Positions 39,583-53,700 of a DNA stretch of 64,000 nt are shown in pieces (within the stretch, counting starts at the first letter, position 1; every line of letters begins with the position of its first letter). The notes beneath the pieces were generated by a model that did not search any database, had not been told where the DNA came from, and saw nothing but the letters and a program-made list of their open reading frames with translations. Source of the stretch: Odontesthes bonariensis (taxonomy: Eukaryota; Chordata; Actinopteri; Atheriniformes; Atherinopsidae). The DNA lies in NCBI RefSeq assembly GCF_027942865.1, contig NC_134529.1:25584467-25648466 (forward strand). Direction: 5' to 3'. The translations under genes were made by a program, and so were the position numbers.

Positions 39583-42500
39583 ATGACAGAGGAATCAGCA
39601 GTTAAAGTTTGTGTTCGAGTTCGTCCGCTCGTTGCGAGGTAAGTATTTAGCTGCTGTTTAAATCAAGAGCTACGTACGTTACCTCAAGCTAATGCTATCT
39701 AACGATTAGCATAGCAAAGGATTTTTGTCATCTTTTGTTAATTCGAGTGCTAATTTTGCAAATGCTGAGAAGATGCTTAATTCATACTCCAATTATTAGA
39801 TCTTTATTGTAAATTAGTGCTTCCTAATTGTTTTCTAATTGTTTCAAAACGTTACACAAACAAGTATTCCCACAAAGCAACGTTAAGCTTTAGTCTCTTA
39901 AACATTTTGCTTAGATCTTGAACATTTCTTTTCTTTCTCTTTTTTTTTTTTTTAATTTACAGGGAAGAAAGAGCAGGATCTGAGAAGGCAGAACCAGTCC
40001 AGTTGTTTTGGAAAGCTGATGAGAAATCAGTTCATCAGATAGATGATGGAAATCCCAGCAAGAGCTTTAGTTTTGGTATGTATGGCAGCATGTACAGCAT
40101 TAGGACATATTTATAGTGGACTTCTGTGGTACTTTTGACACATTTTGTTGTTCAATCCTTTTCCTTTCTTGTTTGCAGACCGTGTGTTCAATGCCAAAGA
40201 AACAACCAATCAGCTTTACCAGGCGATTGCAAAGCCTATAGTTGTCTCCACTGTTGAGGGTTACAATGGTAAGTAATAGATAGATAACTTTATTCATCCC
40301 CTTGGGGAAATTCAGTTGCCCTGTAGCTCTTCCATACACACATCCACCCTTAAAAAATATTCAGCATTAAAGATGTATGTAAAATCAAATAAAATACTAT
40401 CAACAGAATCAGAATTATAACAGCATAAAAACAATGGACAGAGCAGATGTGGTAAGAACCCAAAATTGGTAAAAGTGTGTCCATAGTAATGAATAAAAAC
40501 TGTAGCTCATAAAATGAACATAACCAGGTATTACTGGAGATTATTAAAAAGCCTGGTGGCTGTAGGGACAAAAGACCTCCTGAACCGTTCTGTCCGCCTC
40601 CTGCCGCTGTTGCTTCCCTGCCCAGCAAAAATGCTGTACAGAGGATGTCTTTTGTTGTCCAGAATGACCTGAACTTTAGCCCCTGTGCACCTCTCCACAC
40701 AATGGCAAGAAGGATAAGACGGGTGTCTATCTTGTAGTCTCTTTTATGATCGTGATACCAGAACACAACTTTCAGAGATGATTACCGTCTGCTCAGCTGG
40801 CACCTGCGAGACCAACTGCAGGTCACTGAGACTGTTTGAGCTTTGTTGCCAGCACATTATTGATAGGCCTCTTTTTATCATCAATATTTGGTATTGAAAT
40901 GCTGCTCCCAAAATTGGGCTCAACATTTTTATTTTATTTTTCTGTCTGACATATAGTCCTCTACAACAAGAACAAGTTTGTTTAGGCTTTTCTCTTGTCT
41001 GAAATTGATCGGAGTGGTTAAGAATCATCTGAATATTGTATTATGCCTATATTTGTAACTGCAATGTTACAATAAAAGTTACAAAACGCAAATGACATGT
41101 CCTGTCATATACAATATCTTCTTCAAAATAAGACTTATTCCATTTCCAGTTTTTTTAACTTTGGCGACCGCACTGAATAGACACCTGTTTATTTAAAGGA
41201 GCCAAACAGCTCATTTAGAAAATGTTTCATCTCACAGCATCTGCACTACACTATAGTTGAAAACAACACCCCTTTCATGTTCATTTCATCTACTTGTACC
41301 TTCAATATTTGATGCTACTAAAGCTAGCCGCAGGCAAAACGGTTTTGCCGTTTTGACAGCTCGTCACGGCCCGTTTTAACCACCTTAACATTTTCAGTCT
41401 TCAGCTCTTGTCACGCGTGTGAGAATGATTTGATTCTGTAAACTGTGTCTTGCACGTAGTAGACCTAGTACTAGCGTTAGTTCTAACTCTAGCAAGTGAG
41501 GGCAGACTTGGGCCAAAGATTCTAGAACATTCTAGAATGCGCTGCTCTGTACTGATGGACCGACATGCATGAACATCAATGTATTTTTCGCTGTTAGCTT
41601 TTTAAACAATTAAAATGGACAGAGGAGGCTTATAATAAGTAACTAATAATAATAACAACTTTTTTTTTTTTTAAGTTTTTTTCTCATTGTCCCACGATTG
41701 TCCCAGATATGATAATGTTGTGTCCCTGTGTAATTTTTTATGGTCCCCGGGACGTCGGGACACCGTTAATTTCGAGCGCTGGTTGCGTAGACAGCATCCC
41801 TAATGTGACCTCCATAAAAATATGTGGCAGGAGCTTGCAAACCTGTGTCCTGTGTGGAAATAAAATAGAAAAAAATGTTGATAACCCCAAAAGGAAATTA
41901 TGATGGTGCAGTATTTATTATTTGATTAATCTTCCTATTAGATTTGTATGTCCGACTGAACTGTCACTCATGATCAATCAGTAGCTGGTGGTTAGCCCCT
42001 ATAGTGTTGCGTCCAATCCCCTCTGGGCCTCACTCATATATTGAGCCATGTGCCTGCTTTCTTATCTGCTATCATGTTGTACAAAGGAAGGTTACTGGAT
42101 GGAACTGCTCGCTTTTGGGGAGCTTATATGACCTAAACTGTCCACCCTTGGGTTGACCAGTCTGGGTGGGTCCCATCCAGTAGCAGCTTGTTCATTTGTG
42201 CTCCTAGGCATTCATGAAATGCAGTTAGTTTCTTTAGCCAGTAGGTGTGTATAATGTCCAGCTCTACATACTTAAGGTTCTTGGATGTCTGCTCCTGTGA
42301 TGGTCACTGGTTCCTGGGCTGGGGAATTGCTGTGGTCAGCTTTCAGATCCACTAGCATGTCATCTTATTACCTTGCCACTGAACGAATACTTTGGATGGT
42401 TAAGTGGACAACATCCTATTTATTTTCCTGGCTTCAGGGTTTCTTTTTTTTTTCCTTCACCTTGTCCTGTCCAGCATTATGGCAGCAGATCTTGTGATCT

Positions 42501-45500
42501 GAATACCGTTTTATGCCAAACACATTTGCTTTGCCAAGGGAAGCTTTATGAATGTAAAGCTCAGCTTGATTCCCAAGTACTGCTTACTTATTTATTTCTG
42601 TTACAATACTTTACATATAATAGTGCCAAACCGGACAGGGAAAGAGGAATAGCAAAGAAAAAGAAAGTAAAACAAGACATGCATGGAAAGTAATGATCAG
42701 AGAAGACAATAGAAAAACAAGACGAAACCAAACAACTAGCTGCTATATCTGTAAAAACCAAACATCTTTTCCTGTGGGGAAACAAGGCAGAGAACCATCA
42801 GGAGCACCTGCAAGTAGACAAACGGAGAGGGGAAAAAAAGCACAAACAACACCAGCAGCAAGTACATATAGCATAACTGGATACAGATGACACAGCAACT
42901 GCATAATAAGCATGTGACTGGGTGAATGAATGTGTGCGTTCACGAACATGCAAAATATATGGTACAGGTTTTATTTTAATTGTGCTCAGTTATGAGTGCA
43001 GAGGGCCGTAGCTATCTGGTTTTATATCTGTGGTGTGTTTGTTTTAAAGGAACTATATTTGCCTATGGGCAGACTTCTTCCGGAAAGACCTTCACCATGA
43101 TGGGGAGTGAACACAACCCTGGAGTTATGCCCTTGGCTTTAGAAGATGTCTTCCAAACCATTAAAAAGGTAAGGGTTGTGCAACATTTTTGATCATGTAG
43201 TTTCAACATACAGTTTGAGTAGTCTCTGTTTGTCCTAAACAATTGTTTCACTTTTTACTTCAAGTTTCCAAAGAAGGAGTTCCTTCTCAGGGTGTCTTAC
43301 ATGGAAATCTACAATGAGACTGTGACCGATCTGCTTGTTGATAGCTGGAAGAGAAAACCCTTGGAAGTCAGAGAAATGATGAATGTAAGTTGCTTAGATA
43401 TTGTTGTTCCGTCTTATTTTGAATGATCCCTTTTCTCATCTTTTTTTTAGTTTTCTACATTTAAATGTTCAGCAGATTGTTTTTGCTTCTGAGAGAAAGC
43501 GTAAAATTGGTGTCTAATCCTGAGTCCAATGACTAACCATTTATTTACTATGTCAGTTTGTGTTTGCCTGAATGGTTGTTGTGATTGTGTTTTTCTTTTT
43601 CCCTTTAATGCACCAGATGGTGGAGCTTTACAGCTAATTTGCTGCTAGCTCTGCTTCGGTGACCATAAAGGGCTTTTAATCTGTTCTAACAATAGTCATT
43701 GGGATTCGTTAGCTACAGCTCTGATAAGCAGAAACTGGAAACATAACTCCCAAAACTAGATAGGCTAATTTTTGCACCTCCGCCAGTTCGTAGTGCTTTC
43801 TGCTGTTGCTAACTTTAAAGAATATTTATGAAATCAAATGAGAAAAAACAAACTTTATTTATCCTGAAGCAAAATTTCCACCACAGACTTAGAGGACCAT
43901 ATGAAACGTATTTTTGCAGACTTTGAAGGACCCAAGCTTGTTTATTTATTTATTTATTTTTTTTGGTCCCTTCTTGTAGACACCCTCACAGCATTTTCAG
44001 TCAACGTTGTTGTCTTGATAGACTCCTTGGTATCTGTGGGCCTCCACCACTTCCACATCTTTCCTCTTTTTGGCTTATTCCGTGTCCTAAAAAACTACAA
44101 GCATTTCTTTTGTCTTGTTGGTGTTGAAGATAAGGTGATGGTTCCCACACCATGCCACAAAGTGGTTGACCAGTTCTATATACTTGGACTCTAGTCCATC
44201 ACTGATACAGAGTATTTCTGGAGATAAAAACTACGAGTGGAAGTCTGATGCGTACAGAATGAGAGGACACAGTGGAAGAACAGTCCCTTGTGGGGTTCCT
44301 GGGATGCTGGCCACCTTTCTCAGACGCACAACCCGTCAGTCTCTCAAACTGTGAACTCTTTTTGATGTGGTCAATTTGTAGTGGTCTTTGTGACAGCAGG
44401 AGGAGATGGATTTCACAGCTCTGGGACAGAGACCGTCTTTCAGTCTGCTGGTGCTTGTTTTTATGTTTCTGTACTGTTCCCAGAAGAAAACGGAACAAAT
44501 AGTCTGTTCACTTGCCAGGTGAGGTGAGCCAATAACAGTCTCTCTGGGATTTTAATGATGTGATAGTTCAACGCCTGGTTGAAGAGGTGCTGTGGAATCC
44601 TGTATAGCTGTTCCGCACTGGCCTTCCAAACTCTAGGTAGACTCCATCTGACCCTGCATCCATTCTGGTTCACTTTCTCCAGCTGCGTCCTCACTTGACA
44701 GCTGGAAAACTTGAGGGGGAGGCAGAAGAGGTCACTGCAGCCTCTTTTACACATCAGTTGTGCCTGATAGGTTAAAAAAAAAATAAAAAAGACATCCTAG
44801 TTTACCCGCTGCTATCCCTCCTCAGAATTCACTCATGCGGTTACTCAACCTCACACTGATGTATCCTTATCCCACAAAATCCAAATTCCCTGCTGGCTCA
44901 GCTGTCTGAAGAAGAGGGTACTAGTGTACAAGTTGTCTGTGTAGATTGGTTGCAACCATCCTTTTGTCGACTGCAAGGTGTTGTCTTGGGTTGTAGATGT
45001 ACACTTTCTTCATATCATCTCCATGAGAGGTCCGACCTGGTGGAGGTGGTCATAATCCTCTGTTCCCCTTCACATCATTTTCCTTATCTTTCTCTTAGGA
45101 TGACTCGGGAAGATTTGATAAAATGACAATGAACTGGTCTTGGGGCATGATAGTGGTGCGGAATGGAGCATGACTGACATGTACAGCAACATGTCTATGA
45201 ACTTAATCATTTCTTCTGGAGTTATTTCAGTCCAAAGCAATTTTCTTCCTTTCTCCAAGTTTTTGGCTGCATTCTTGTTTGTGTTTTTACAGAGTTTGAA
45301 AACTCTAACATTGAAAACTAGTGAACAGATTTCACTTGGTGGTGGGTTTCCCACATTGAGAAGGGGTTGGACATGGGAGGTGCATTTTGGGTTAAACCTT
45401 GGTGGTTGAGGGTAGGCGTGAGCCGGTTACCGGTTTCAGTGTATACCTTGAAAGGTATATTCGGTATGAAAAAGTCAAGGCTTCAAAACAGTCACAGGCT

Positions 45501-47781
45501 GTATGACGGCTGAAGGAGCAGCGTAGTCGTGCACCAGTCAAAATTTGTAACTTGGCGTGTGCGAAGAATGACAAACGGGATGGACCAATTCGAATTCAGA
45601 CTCAGTGAAGAAGTACGGTACAGGCACCTGTACGACACTGCACATAGTGACCACGTCAACTCCCAGAACTCGTTGACGGAGATTGGCAGAACTTTGGGGA
45701 ATTTGCTGTTGTTTCATTAACTGGAAGTGGCTTTGAGAAAGACTGTTCAATGGAAAAGTTTTTTTTATTTTTCTTGTTTTTAAACAGGCCTACAGACATT
45801 CAAAATACACATTTTAGAGCTGTAATCATAATCTGTTCGTGAACAGTCCTCAATAACTCCCCTGTGTCCTTCCCTGTCCTTGTGTGATCCTCTCCACAGA
45901 GACGTTAATATAGTCTGACACACTCATTGATTGATATAGTCACCATATGGCTCACAAAGTGCATTCCTTTCTGTGGCCTCAAATTTTCCCCGCAGATTTC
46001 ATCGAGATTCTAGATTGTGTTCTTATTGTCCTCATGGACGGTGAGCAGATGAGCTGTATACATCTCGTACATTTGCATAGAATAAATCTAACTTAAGTTC
46101 TCTGGTGACAACGTTTTGTACGGTCAGAAGCAGAAGTAATCTGCAGGGTCGCTTTGAATTTATAGGAATATTGTGTTGTAGCCTGGCAACAACTCAGCTG
46201 ACCACATGTCAGACAGTGTTGGCAGAGGCACAAGGTATAAGCACTTAGTAGAATAACACACAATTTCTTTCAGTAGATAATGTGGATGTAAACTCACCAC
46301 TAACGGTTAAATGTCAGGGATGCAGATTCCCCTTCAGTGACATGTATTACACTATCTATTAACAATTTCTGCAATGATAAAGGAAAGGAAAATAGAAATG
46401 CTTTATTTTTCTACCAGACTGGTTGTTTTTCTTAGTGGGTGGGCAACTGTTTCCAGCTCTGCATGTGTGCCATAGTTTATTTTTAAAAGATGTCAATGAA
46501 TGTAGGTGTTATGTGTTGACTATTACAATTTGCAGAAAAATATCTATGTGGCTGATCTGACTGAAGAGCTGGTTACATCTCTTCCACAAGCTCTTGCCTG
46601 GATTCGTAAAGGAGAAAGTAAGATCTGATGGTTTTAATGAGAAATTCCTTCATGGTATTTATTGCTGATCCTAAATAAAAATCGCTTTTTTTTTCTGAAA
46701 ACTATGCTTCAATAGAGAACCGTCATTATGGAAAGACTAAAATGAACGAGCGAAGCAGCCGCTCACACGCCATTTTTCGTATGGTAAGGAACATGTCTAT
46801 ATACTGTCTCTATGAGCAAGGAATCAAAGTGATTACTTTTTTACTTTAATTTAAAAAGAAGAAATATACTTTGTTTTTTCTTTTTTTGTTTGTCCCTCCA
46901 ACACAATTTAATTTCCCTAGATATTGGAGAGCCGAGAAAGGAGCGACCCTGAATCGGGTGACAATGCCGATGGGGCCATTATTGTGTCTAATTTAGTAAG
47001 TTACTTCCCATTGTTATTTTCTTTTTTTCTCTATTTTTCTTCACTATTTTGCCATTAGTACCTTTTTTTTATTTTTTGTATTATAATTATTTAGTCTTCT
47101 GCAATTTTATTTGGTCTTTTAGAATTTAGTGGATCTAGCAGGTTCTGAGAGAGCAAGTCAAACTGGAGCTGAAGGTAAAGTAGAGTTGAATATATTTTGG
47201 TTTATGTGAATTGTGATGCATAGTTGTTTAGACATTATACTGTAGTTTTATTGAACAGACTCTGTAATTTAGTCGTCTTTTTTCTTTTATATCATAGGTG
47301 CACGTTTAAAAGAAGGTTGCAATATCAACCGTAGTTTGTTTACACTCGGCCAGGTGATCAAGAAACTAACTGATGAAGGCCAGAAGTAAGTAAACGATAC
47401 ACATTTAAAGTTTGTCAAATATATTTTCTGTTTTTGTGTGTGAGTGATTATGTGGGTGAAATACCATTTAGTACGTGAGTGTAAGTGTCTTTATATGCAG
47501 TCGACAGCATTTACCTTCCCTTGTTACTTTTGTGGAAGTCTGGGCAGTGTCTAAAGGGAGTTTGACACATTAATCCCAATTAATTAAATTAAATAGAAAT
47601 GAATATCTAGGTAATCACAAACAAATGTAATACTCATCTGACAGAATTGTATAACACAGCTTCACAACTTCAATAAAATAATATATATCTATACTTCAAT
47701 AAACTTCAGAGTTCCTCAGACCTGAACTTCTAAACTTCTTGGAGGTTGTGGTATATTCAACCTCTGAGAGTAGACTATAGA

Positions 47782-47818
<37 letters not shown>

Positions 47819-50732
47819 ACTACCAGTCAAAAGTTTGGACACTTCTCATTTTATGTTTTTTCTTTATTTTCATGACTATTAACATTGTAGATTCCCACTG
47901 AAGGCATCACAACTGAATGAACACATATGGAATTGTGTAGTAAACAAAAAGTGTGAAATAACTAGATGTTATTTATATGTATGAATACATTGTCAAAATA
48001 ATTCACTCACCCATCCAAATAACTAAATTGTGTTCCAATCACTTCCATGGCCAAAGGTGTATAAATTTAAACACCTAGGCCTGCAGACTGCTTCTACAAA
48101 CATCTGTGAAAGAGTGGGTCGCTCTCAGGAGCTCAATGAATTCCAGTGTGGTCCAGTTGTGAAATGTCCTTGCTACTAAATATCCCACAGTCAACTGAGT
48201 TATCTTATAACAAATTGAAAGCGATTTGGAACGATAGCAACTCAGCCACAAAGTGGTAGACCACATAAAATGACGTCATGGGGTCAACGGATGTTGAGGC
48301 GCATAGTGCACAGAAGTTGCTAACTTTCTGCTGAGACGATGCCTGCAGACCTCCACGCTTCATGTGGCCTTTCAGATTAGCTCAACAACAGTGCGTAGAG
48401 AGCTTCATGGAATGGGTTTCCATGACCGAGCAGCTGCATCCAAGCCATACATCACCAAATGCAATGCAAAGCGTCGGATGCAGTGGTGTAAAGCACACCG
48501 CCACTGGACTCTAGAGTGATGAATCACGCTTCTCCATCTGGCAATCTGATGGACGAGTCCGAGTTTGACAGTTGCCAGGAGAATGGTACTTGTCTGACTG
48601 CATTGCGCTTTTCCGTCTACCGCTCGTACGGCTGTGAAGTCGGGAATGTCCACACTTGAGTCTGCTGTGTTGTCGTTCAGCCAGGACTCAGACAGACAGA
48701 TCAAACTGCTCTCCTTAAGGCTGATTCTTACTCGGCGCGACCTCGCTCATACTAGCTGGTCGCAAATGGCGCAAACGGTCACGTGTCCCAAAATTCCGCC
48801 ACGCCCCCTGTCGCAAGCTAGAAAATCCTCGCGCGGCGCAAGGGCGCGCACACCACTTTTTTTCTGACTTCACGCGCGCTCAACTGGAAACAGCTGACCA
48901 AGAAAAAGAAAAAATTAACACTGCGGAGACTGCGGTGACCGAGAGGATGCGCCTCTACAAACATCTGTACGACACGTCTATGAAGTTACACTGGGACAAC
49001 GTTTGACAAAGTTCGTCTTGTTGCAAAGGACAAACATTCCACCTTCTCTTCTGTTTTTGCCGCAGCCGCTTAGCTCTGAGATACATATACAGTTCTACAC
49101 CCAGAGTAAATTCATTCCGCATCAGATGTGCCAGCCTCTGCTGACGTGACACCACAGGTGGCATTGTGTATGCTTTCTTCGTATGCTTTTCAGCTTGTTT
49201 CCTCAACAGTGACGCTCGCTGGTCTGGAGAGAACTGCAAATGTGACGCATTCTCGGCGCAAACTGCGCTTATGAGCTGAAGGAACTGTGAAGGGGCTGGC
49301 GCTTTCGATGACGTCATTAATGGTTCTCGAGCCAGAACAGTTGCGCGTTTGCGCCGAGTATGAATCAGCCTTTATACAGCCGTTCGTTCCGCATAAGCTC
49401 CTCCAGCTCATCACACTTGTTTAGCAGTGAGTTGGCGTTTCCCATTATCACTAAGGGCAGAAAAGCCTCGTACCACCACCTCCTGTTGTGCCTGTTTGCC
49501 TTTAGTTTTGCTCCAGATTTGCATCCACGGTATAGCTTTCTTAGCTCGGTCGGAATTGGATGTTTAAAGGCCTACAGAAAGCTGACACTACACCCAATAC
49601 ATAATGATAATACATACACAGAGGAACAATAATGATCATTGGACTCTACACCAAAACATTTCATAAACGCATGAAATTTGTGACTTTGAATTTGCCGCTT
49701 GGAAATCCCTCCTGGAATTCCAGACTGGGGGCGGGGCTTCCGTGTGACGTCACAGGTGCCATGGGTTTTTCTGGCTGCCGCTATTGTAATATGCTTGTTG
49801 AGTGGTAAAGGCAATAAAACGTTGGGTTCAGTGCAGTTTTTATTGCGAGTAGATGTACAAAGTGCTGTGGGTGCGTGTGTTGCCCTCAGCAGCTCACACC
49901 ACCGGGGACAGAGGAAGCAGAGAGACCCGTGGTCTTGTGTCTGTGTCTCCCTGTCCTTCGCCTCCCCTCTGGTGAAATCAGCCGGAGCCATCCCGCCGTG
50001 TTCAGCTCCCTGCGGTGCGGACGCTCAGGGGGAATCCACCTGGCGGAGAGCGGACACACCGCGGGATGGTTGCCCTGAAATCGATCATCAAGAGCCCCGA
50101 CGTGGACACACGCTCTGCTGGCTGATTTCCACTCTCCAGCTGGCGGAGAGTTTTGTCGTTCAGTGCAATAAAAATTGCACTGAACCCAACGTTTTTTATT
50201 TCCAAGCGACGTCCTGCGGCACACATCAAAATTTGCCGTGAAGAAGCTGTCCAGGTCTGGAAAACTGCTGGCTTCGCTACTAGAACTACTGGGGGTTGTT
50301 CCAGCAGCTGGCACTCGCGACGTCACGCACCTGTCGTTCCAGTTTGCCAAATTCGAGTCAAATGTGGTGATAGTTTATTGGGCCTAATCAGGACTATCCA
50401 GGGGCCTAAAATTATTTTAAAATCATAAAAAAATTCCATGGTATATAAGGAATCGATCTGCTATTTCAGTTCTGTGCAAAAAATCACCTTTCTGTAGGCC
50501 TTTAATTCCGCGTCCTATCCTTAACAGTGCCAACAGTTGTTCTCTTGTGTACACTGCTCTACTGGTAGCAGTGCACATTGTTAAAAATAAAACAATGTAA
50601 ATAAAAAGCAGATCACTAAAAATGTTAAGATTAAAACTAAAATTATGAAGGACATGTGTTTTTAAGTGACGAACAAACTTCAGAGCTACACATACTTGCT
50701 GCCGATAAGGCCGGCGCATAGAAGCCGCTATA

Positions 50733-50783
<51 letters not shown>

Positions 50784-53700
50784 ATGTGTGTGTGTATATA
50801 TATGCATAAGGATATTAGAATATTGTTCTTTCTCTTTAGGGGTTTCACAAACTACAGGGACAGCAAGCTAACCCGCATCTTGCAGAACTCCTTGGGTGGG
50901 AATGCTAAAACTCTCATCATCTGCACCATCACTCCGGTCACTCTTGACGAGACTCTTAGCACTTTGCAGGTTTGGAACAATGCACTTTTTAAAAAAAAAA
51001 AAAGAAAAAAAAAAAGCTTATTTTCTTTAATATTAAATGATATAGTACACTTTCTACAGTTTGCTTTTCTTAGTACATTTTAAATCAGACAGTTTTAGGT
51101 TAAACGTTGTACTGTTTCTGTTTGAGTAGCAAAAAATATGAAATAAATCCAATCATATTCTACGATGATTCACAAATTCTTTTTTTATTAGTTTGCCAGC
51201 ACTGCAAAGAAAATGAAGAATGACCCACAAGTAACAGAGGTGTCAGATGATGGGGCTTTGCTCAAAAGATATCGCAATGAAATTGAAGATCTAAAGCGAC
51301 GACTTAATGAGGCAAGTGTAGGCACTCTGTGTCTTCAGTCATGTTCTCTGTGGCCTGTGTGTGGTAATTTAATCACAGCAGCTTTTAAACTGACCTGTTC
51401 ATGAACTTTTACAGGTTTCTTCATCCACGCAGACCACAGTTACTGAAAAGGAGGTTCTATCCCAGTTGCTCCAAGAAAAAGGTCAGCTCCAGAGAGAACA
51501 AGAAGACAGGATCAGAAACCTGACCAAACTGCTTGTCACGAGTTCAAATCAGGTCGCTGTTCCAAAGGTAGCTATGACAGCAATGAAGTGGTCATCTGAG
51601 AAACTTACTTCTGTTTGCTTTTGAAATGATATGAGCCTTGTTTTGTTGTAAGATGCCTAAACGCCGGGTTACATGGGGAGGGAAGATGCAAAGACTTGCC
51701 CATCCTTCTGCCTGTGATGATGGTATGTCTGACCTCAGTTTAGTGGAATCTTTCAGGAAGAGGACAGCATACAGCTCCTGTTTAATGGGGCTGGCTGAAG
51801 GTAACTGGGAAAAAAAAAACAAATAGCCAAACACTATTCACTTTCACTATACACTATTTCATAATTTGTTCAAAAAATATATGCATGCCGTGTCTTTACA
51901 GATGATGAGATGTTTGACTCTCAATGGGGGACTTCTGATGAGCTGTCAGATGAAATGGAGATATCTGGGAGCTCTGTTGCTGTTCGAAGCTTTGGAGACA
52001 GGTGAATTTCTCAACCGTTGTTGTACCTGTTACTTCATGAATATTCCTGGAGACATTGTATGTATGACAGCTACATCATGGAATAGGAGAGGGGGGTAAA
52101 ATGAGACTTTAAAAAAAAAATAATAATAAAAATTTTTTTTGTTTAATTTGGTCCTCAAGGTAAAAGAAAACGAGGCACAACTAAAGTTAAATCCTCTAAA
52201 TGAATCTAGGATGTGTCTTACCAATTTAGATATTCAGCATGAATTTATTGCAAAGCTTCATACAAAGTGAGCATGTGGCTTAAAGGGATAATCCGGAGTA
52301 AAATGCACTTTAGATCAATTTACGAGATGATGGGAGCACATACGTTGAGTTGACATCAAAATCATGTCATTCGAATGTGTTTTGAGAATTTCTATGTGAC
52401 TGTTTTTAGCCAAAAGTCGTTAGCCTGGAAGTGAATGGGGCAAATCATGTCACCGCTACAAAACGCTATTTTTATACCTCTTCTACAGCTCCAAACAACA
52501 TAACACTTACGTGGTAGTGAGTAGAGGGTCCCTAAAGCCAAACCGAAGTGTCCCGAGGTCTTCATGTGGTCGGATATAGAGTCCAGAATTAATTTAATCA
52601 GCCAGTACCTTTCCGGAAATGTGTCTGCTGCAGCTGCCGCTACAGACCGTGGTGAAGTTGGTTTGATATTGGTTTGAAAAAAAAAAAAAGACACCTTATT
52701 TCCTTATTGTGAAAATCTGTCGAATATCCAATATCAAACCAACTTCACCATGGTCTGTAGCGGCAGGTGCAGCAGACACATTTCCGGAAAAGTACTGGCT
52801 TGATTAAATTAATTCTGGACTCTATATCCGACCACATGAAGACCTCGGGACACTTCGGTTTGGCTTTAGGGACCCTCTACTCACTACCACGTAAGTGTTA
52901 TGTTGTTTGGAGCTGTACAAGAGGTATAAAAATAGCGTTTTGTAGCGGTGAAATGATTTTCCCCATTCACTTCCAGGCTAACGACTTTTGGCTAAAAACG
53001 GTCAAATCGAAATTCTCAAAACACATCCGAATGACATGATTTTGATGTCAACTCAACGTATGTACTCCCAACATCCCGTAAATTGATCTAAAGTGCATTT
53101 TACTCCGGATTATCCCTTTAATTTTCCCCACAGGTTAGGGATAAAATGATCCAGGTCAGAGGTTATGTTGCACCATCTGGGGGTAAATGGACCATCTAAT
53201 GGTTTTCCTGAAATGAAACTCATGAAACACTGTGGGGTGAAAAGTGTTGCCACGTTTGCTTAAGGACACTATAGAAGTATAACTTCAAAATGCTCACCCT
53301 CGAGAACCTTGCATTGTGAAACCCAAGCTATACTTGATTTTTCACTACATGGATTATATTTTCAAATGAATCTGCCGATTGAAGTAAGATAAAACTGAGT
53401 ACATAGGTGCCCCTTAGTGTATAGCACTTTGTGCCTCATAATATATCCCTGTAATAAACTCTTAAATGATGCATTCATTTCTCTTCACAGTTGTGTGCTG
53501 TTCTATTGTTAGTGGCTTTGGATATGTTCCGCACTGAATACGTAGTTTCTAACTTAAAATTGGGAAGAATGTATGTAAAACAAAAAACAGGGCAAAAAAC
53601 TACTATGAACATGGAGTATCACAGTCATGATTTATTTTTGTTCTTTTTCCCCAGAATTTTTTCTCCTCATGATTTGATGTGTGAGGATTCAGAGAAAGTG

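Larger units (their letters stand above)
48615..50720 (-). pseudogene. LINE 5' ORF/endonuclease, split by two MITEs
   Basis: On the - strand the reading [17 protein letters not shown] (about 50565-50506) resumes left of the TTAA element with [17 protein letters not shown]. It then runs through [19 protein letters not shown] (about 49445-49390) and resumes again left of the second element with [20 protein letters not shown]-x-SL-x-NK-x-DEL and SESWL are signatures of fish LINE endonucleases. The LINE is 3'-truncated near 48615. Confidence 0.75.

Noticed and set aside
49699-50350. Long reading frames on both strands (up to 180 codons)
   Set aside because: They lie wholly inside a TTAA-flanked MITE with inverted internal repeats, and no known domain is seen.
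51723-51800. gtatgt at 51723 as the exon 14 donor of cenpe
   Set aside because: Using it drops coding sequence for [12 protein letters not shown] and onward. The donor at 51801 also joins in phase with exon 15 and keeps a longer open frame.
52392-53039. Two nearly identical 90-100 codon frames, one on each strand
   Set aside because: They are the two arms of the foldback element read in opposite directions.
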